A program made the position numbers and the translations under genes. From Candidatus Methanoplasma sp. (GTDB lineage: Archaea; Thermoplasmatota; Thermoplasmata; Methanomassiliicoccales; Methanomethylophilaceae), in NCBI GenBank assembly GCA_031283015.1, contig JAITCQ010000058.1:1-13099 (forward strand): a DNA stretch of 13,099 bases, read 5' to 3'. Positions 12,415 through 13,099 of the stretch are shown here, one piece after another (within the stretch, counting starts at the first letter, position 1; the number at the start of each line of letters is the position of its first letter). Under the pieces are notes generated by a model that saw only the letters and a program-made list of their open reading frames with translations, ran no database searches and was not told where the DNA came from.

Positions 12415-13099
12415 TCAGTCCTTAATACCATCTTCGGTCACCGTGAACACCGCTTCCCCTTCCGGCAGGTTCGGGGAGTCGATGAGCCTGGCGATCCTCT
12501 TCCCGCCTTTGCCCTTCCGGAGATAGATGCGGAAGGTCGCGGTGTGGCCGACGATGTGTCCGCCGATCGGTCTCGTCGGGTCGCCGAAGAACGCGTCGGG
12601 CTTGGCGGCCACCTGGTTCGTGACGGCGATGACCGCATTGTTCAGGGTCGCGAAGTTCAGCAGGTCGTGCATGTGGCGGTTGAGGATCTGCTGCCTCTCC
12701 GCGAGGGCCCCCCTTCCGAGATACTCCGCCCTGAAATGCGAGGTGAGGGAGTCGACGATCATGAGCCTTATCTTCTTCTGCTGCGCCAGTTCAAGGGCTT
12801 TATCGACGAGGAGGATCTGGTGCTGGGAGTTGAACGCCCTTGCAACGTGGATCCTTCTCAAGGTATAATCTGGATCGACTCCCAGGAAGTTCGCCATCTG
12901 GATTATCCTTTCCGGCCTGAAGGTGTTCTCTGTGTCGATGATTATGACGTCGGAATCCAATCCCCCCTTCTCCTCGGGCAGCGTGGCGTTGACGGCAAGC
13001 TGGAAACACACCTGGGTCTTGCAGCTCCCGAACTCGCCGAAGAACTCCACGATAGCTTGACTCTCCAATCCTCCGTTCAGCAGCTCGTTGAACGCTTTC
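12415..13099 (-). CDS. radA: DNA repair and recombination protein RadA, 5' end beyond window
   Basis: The frame is open to the window edge; about 228 codons of a protein usually near 320 aa are present, lacking the N-terminal helix-hairpin-helix part. RadA is the archaeal Rad51/RecA recombinase that forms ATP-dependent filaments on single-stranded DNA and drives strand exchange. Visible features are AIVEFFGEFG then the Walker A region, DTENTFRPERI, Walker B LMIVDSL, the L1/L2 region (FRAEYLGRG, AERQQILNRHMHDL), NQVAAKPDAFFGDP and the conserved C-terminus RIARLIDSPNLPEGEAVF. The Walker A reads GEFGSCKT rather than the usual GEFGSGKT, with Cys (codon TGC) at the second conserved Gly. The rest of the protein is intact and looks functional. 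Confidence 0.96.
   Translation of the reverse strand, partial: KAFNELLNGGLESQAIVEFFGEFGSCKTQVCFQLAVNATLPEEKGGLDSDVIIIDTENTFRPERIIQMANFLGVDPDYTLRRIHVARAFNSQHQILLVDKALELAQQKKIRLMIVDSLTSHFRAEYLGRGALAERQQILNRHMHDLLNFATLNNAVIAVTNQVAAKPDAFFGDPTRPIGGHIVGHTATFRIYLRKGKGGKRIARLIDSPNLPEGEAVFTVTEDGIKD

Overview
The window reads as archaeal chromosome. It carries both archaeal ether-lipid prenyltransferase steps (GGGP synthase and a UbiA-type DGGGP synthase, overlapping by 4 nt), the end of RadA recombinase, an aTrm11/Trm-G10 type tRNA methyltransferase, a tRNA-Leu with a short intron at the archaeal 37/38 position, several TATA boxes placed for leaderless transcripts, and a large surface protein with Gly-rich beta-helix repeats. 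GTG and TTG starts are common. This mix and the moderate GC fit a euryarchaeon, perhaps Thermoplasmatota/Methanomassiliicoccales. The lineage is inferred; no marker here proves it.

Layout. 1-1502: two minus-strand genes, an ACT-like protein cut by the window edge and a zinc-ribbon protein. 1582-1684: tRNA-Leu(UAA), plus strand. 1686-4110: an accessory-looking minus-strand block directly behind the tRNA. It holds an AT-rich orphan gene, a frameshifted remnant of the tail of the last gene in the block, a small membrane-anchored protein, and a SAP-DUF6434-like protein fused to a RelA/SpoT-type HD hydrolase domain. 4309-4566: small two-helix membrane protein (DUF5654-like). 4575-5795: six-helix membrane protein with a C-terminal AlbA_2 (Schlafen-type) domain. 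5927-6733: plus-strand pair, a small basic protein and a PPC/DUF296 protein. 6735-8633: minus-strand genes for a zinc-ribbon protein, GGGP synthase and DGGGP synthase. 8760-11219: the surface protein. 11401-13099: Trm-G10 methyltransferase downstream of radA.

Functionally, the right half is core archaeal housekeeping (membrane lipid synthesis, tRNA modification, recombination) interrupted by one cell-surface gene. The left-centre is accessory. The most unusual protein is the SAP/DUF6434-HD fusion, which keeps every residue expected of a (p)ppGpp-hydrolase-like active site. It sits with small membrane proteins and near a membrane-bound AlbA_2 protein. A role in stress or defence is conceivable but unproven.

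No CRISPR array, rRNA, insertion sequence or integrase is visible. All non-coding gaps are under about 200 bp. The longer ones (1503-1581, 2313-2455, 4111-4308, 5796-5926, 8634-8759, 11220-11400) hold promoters, the gene remnant, a C10 tract or nothing recognisable.
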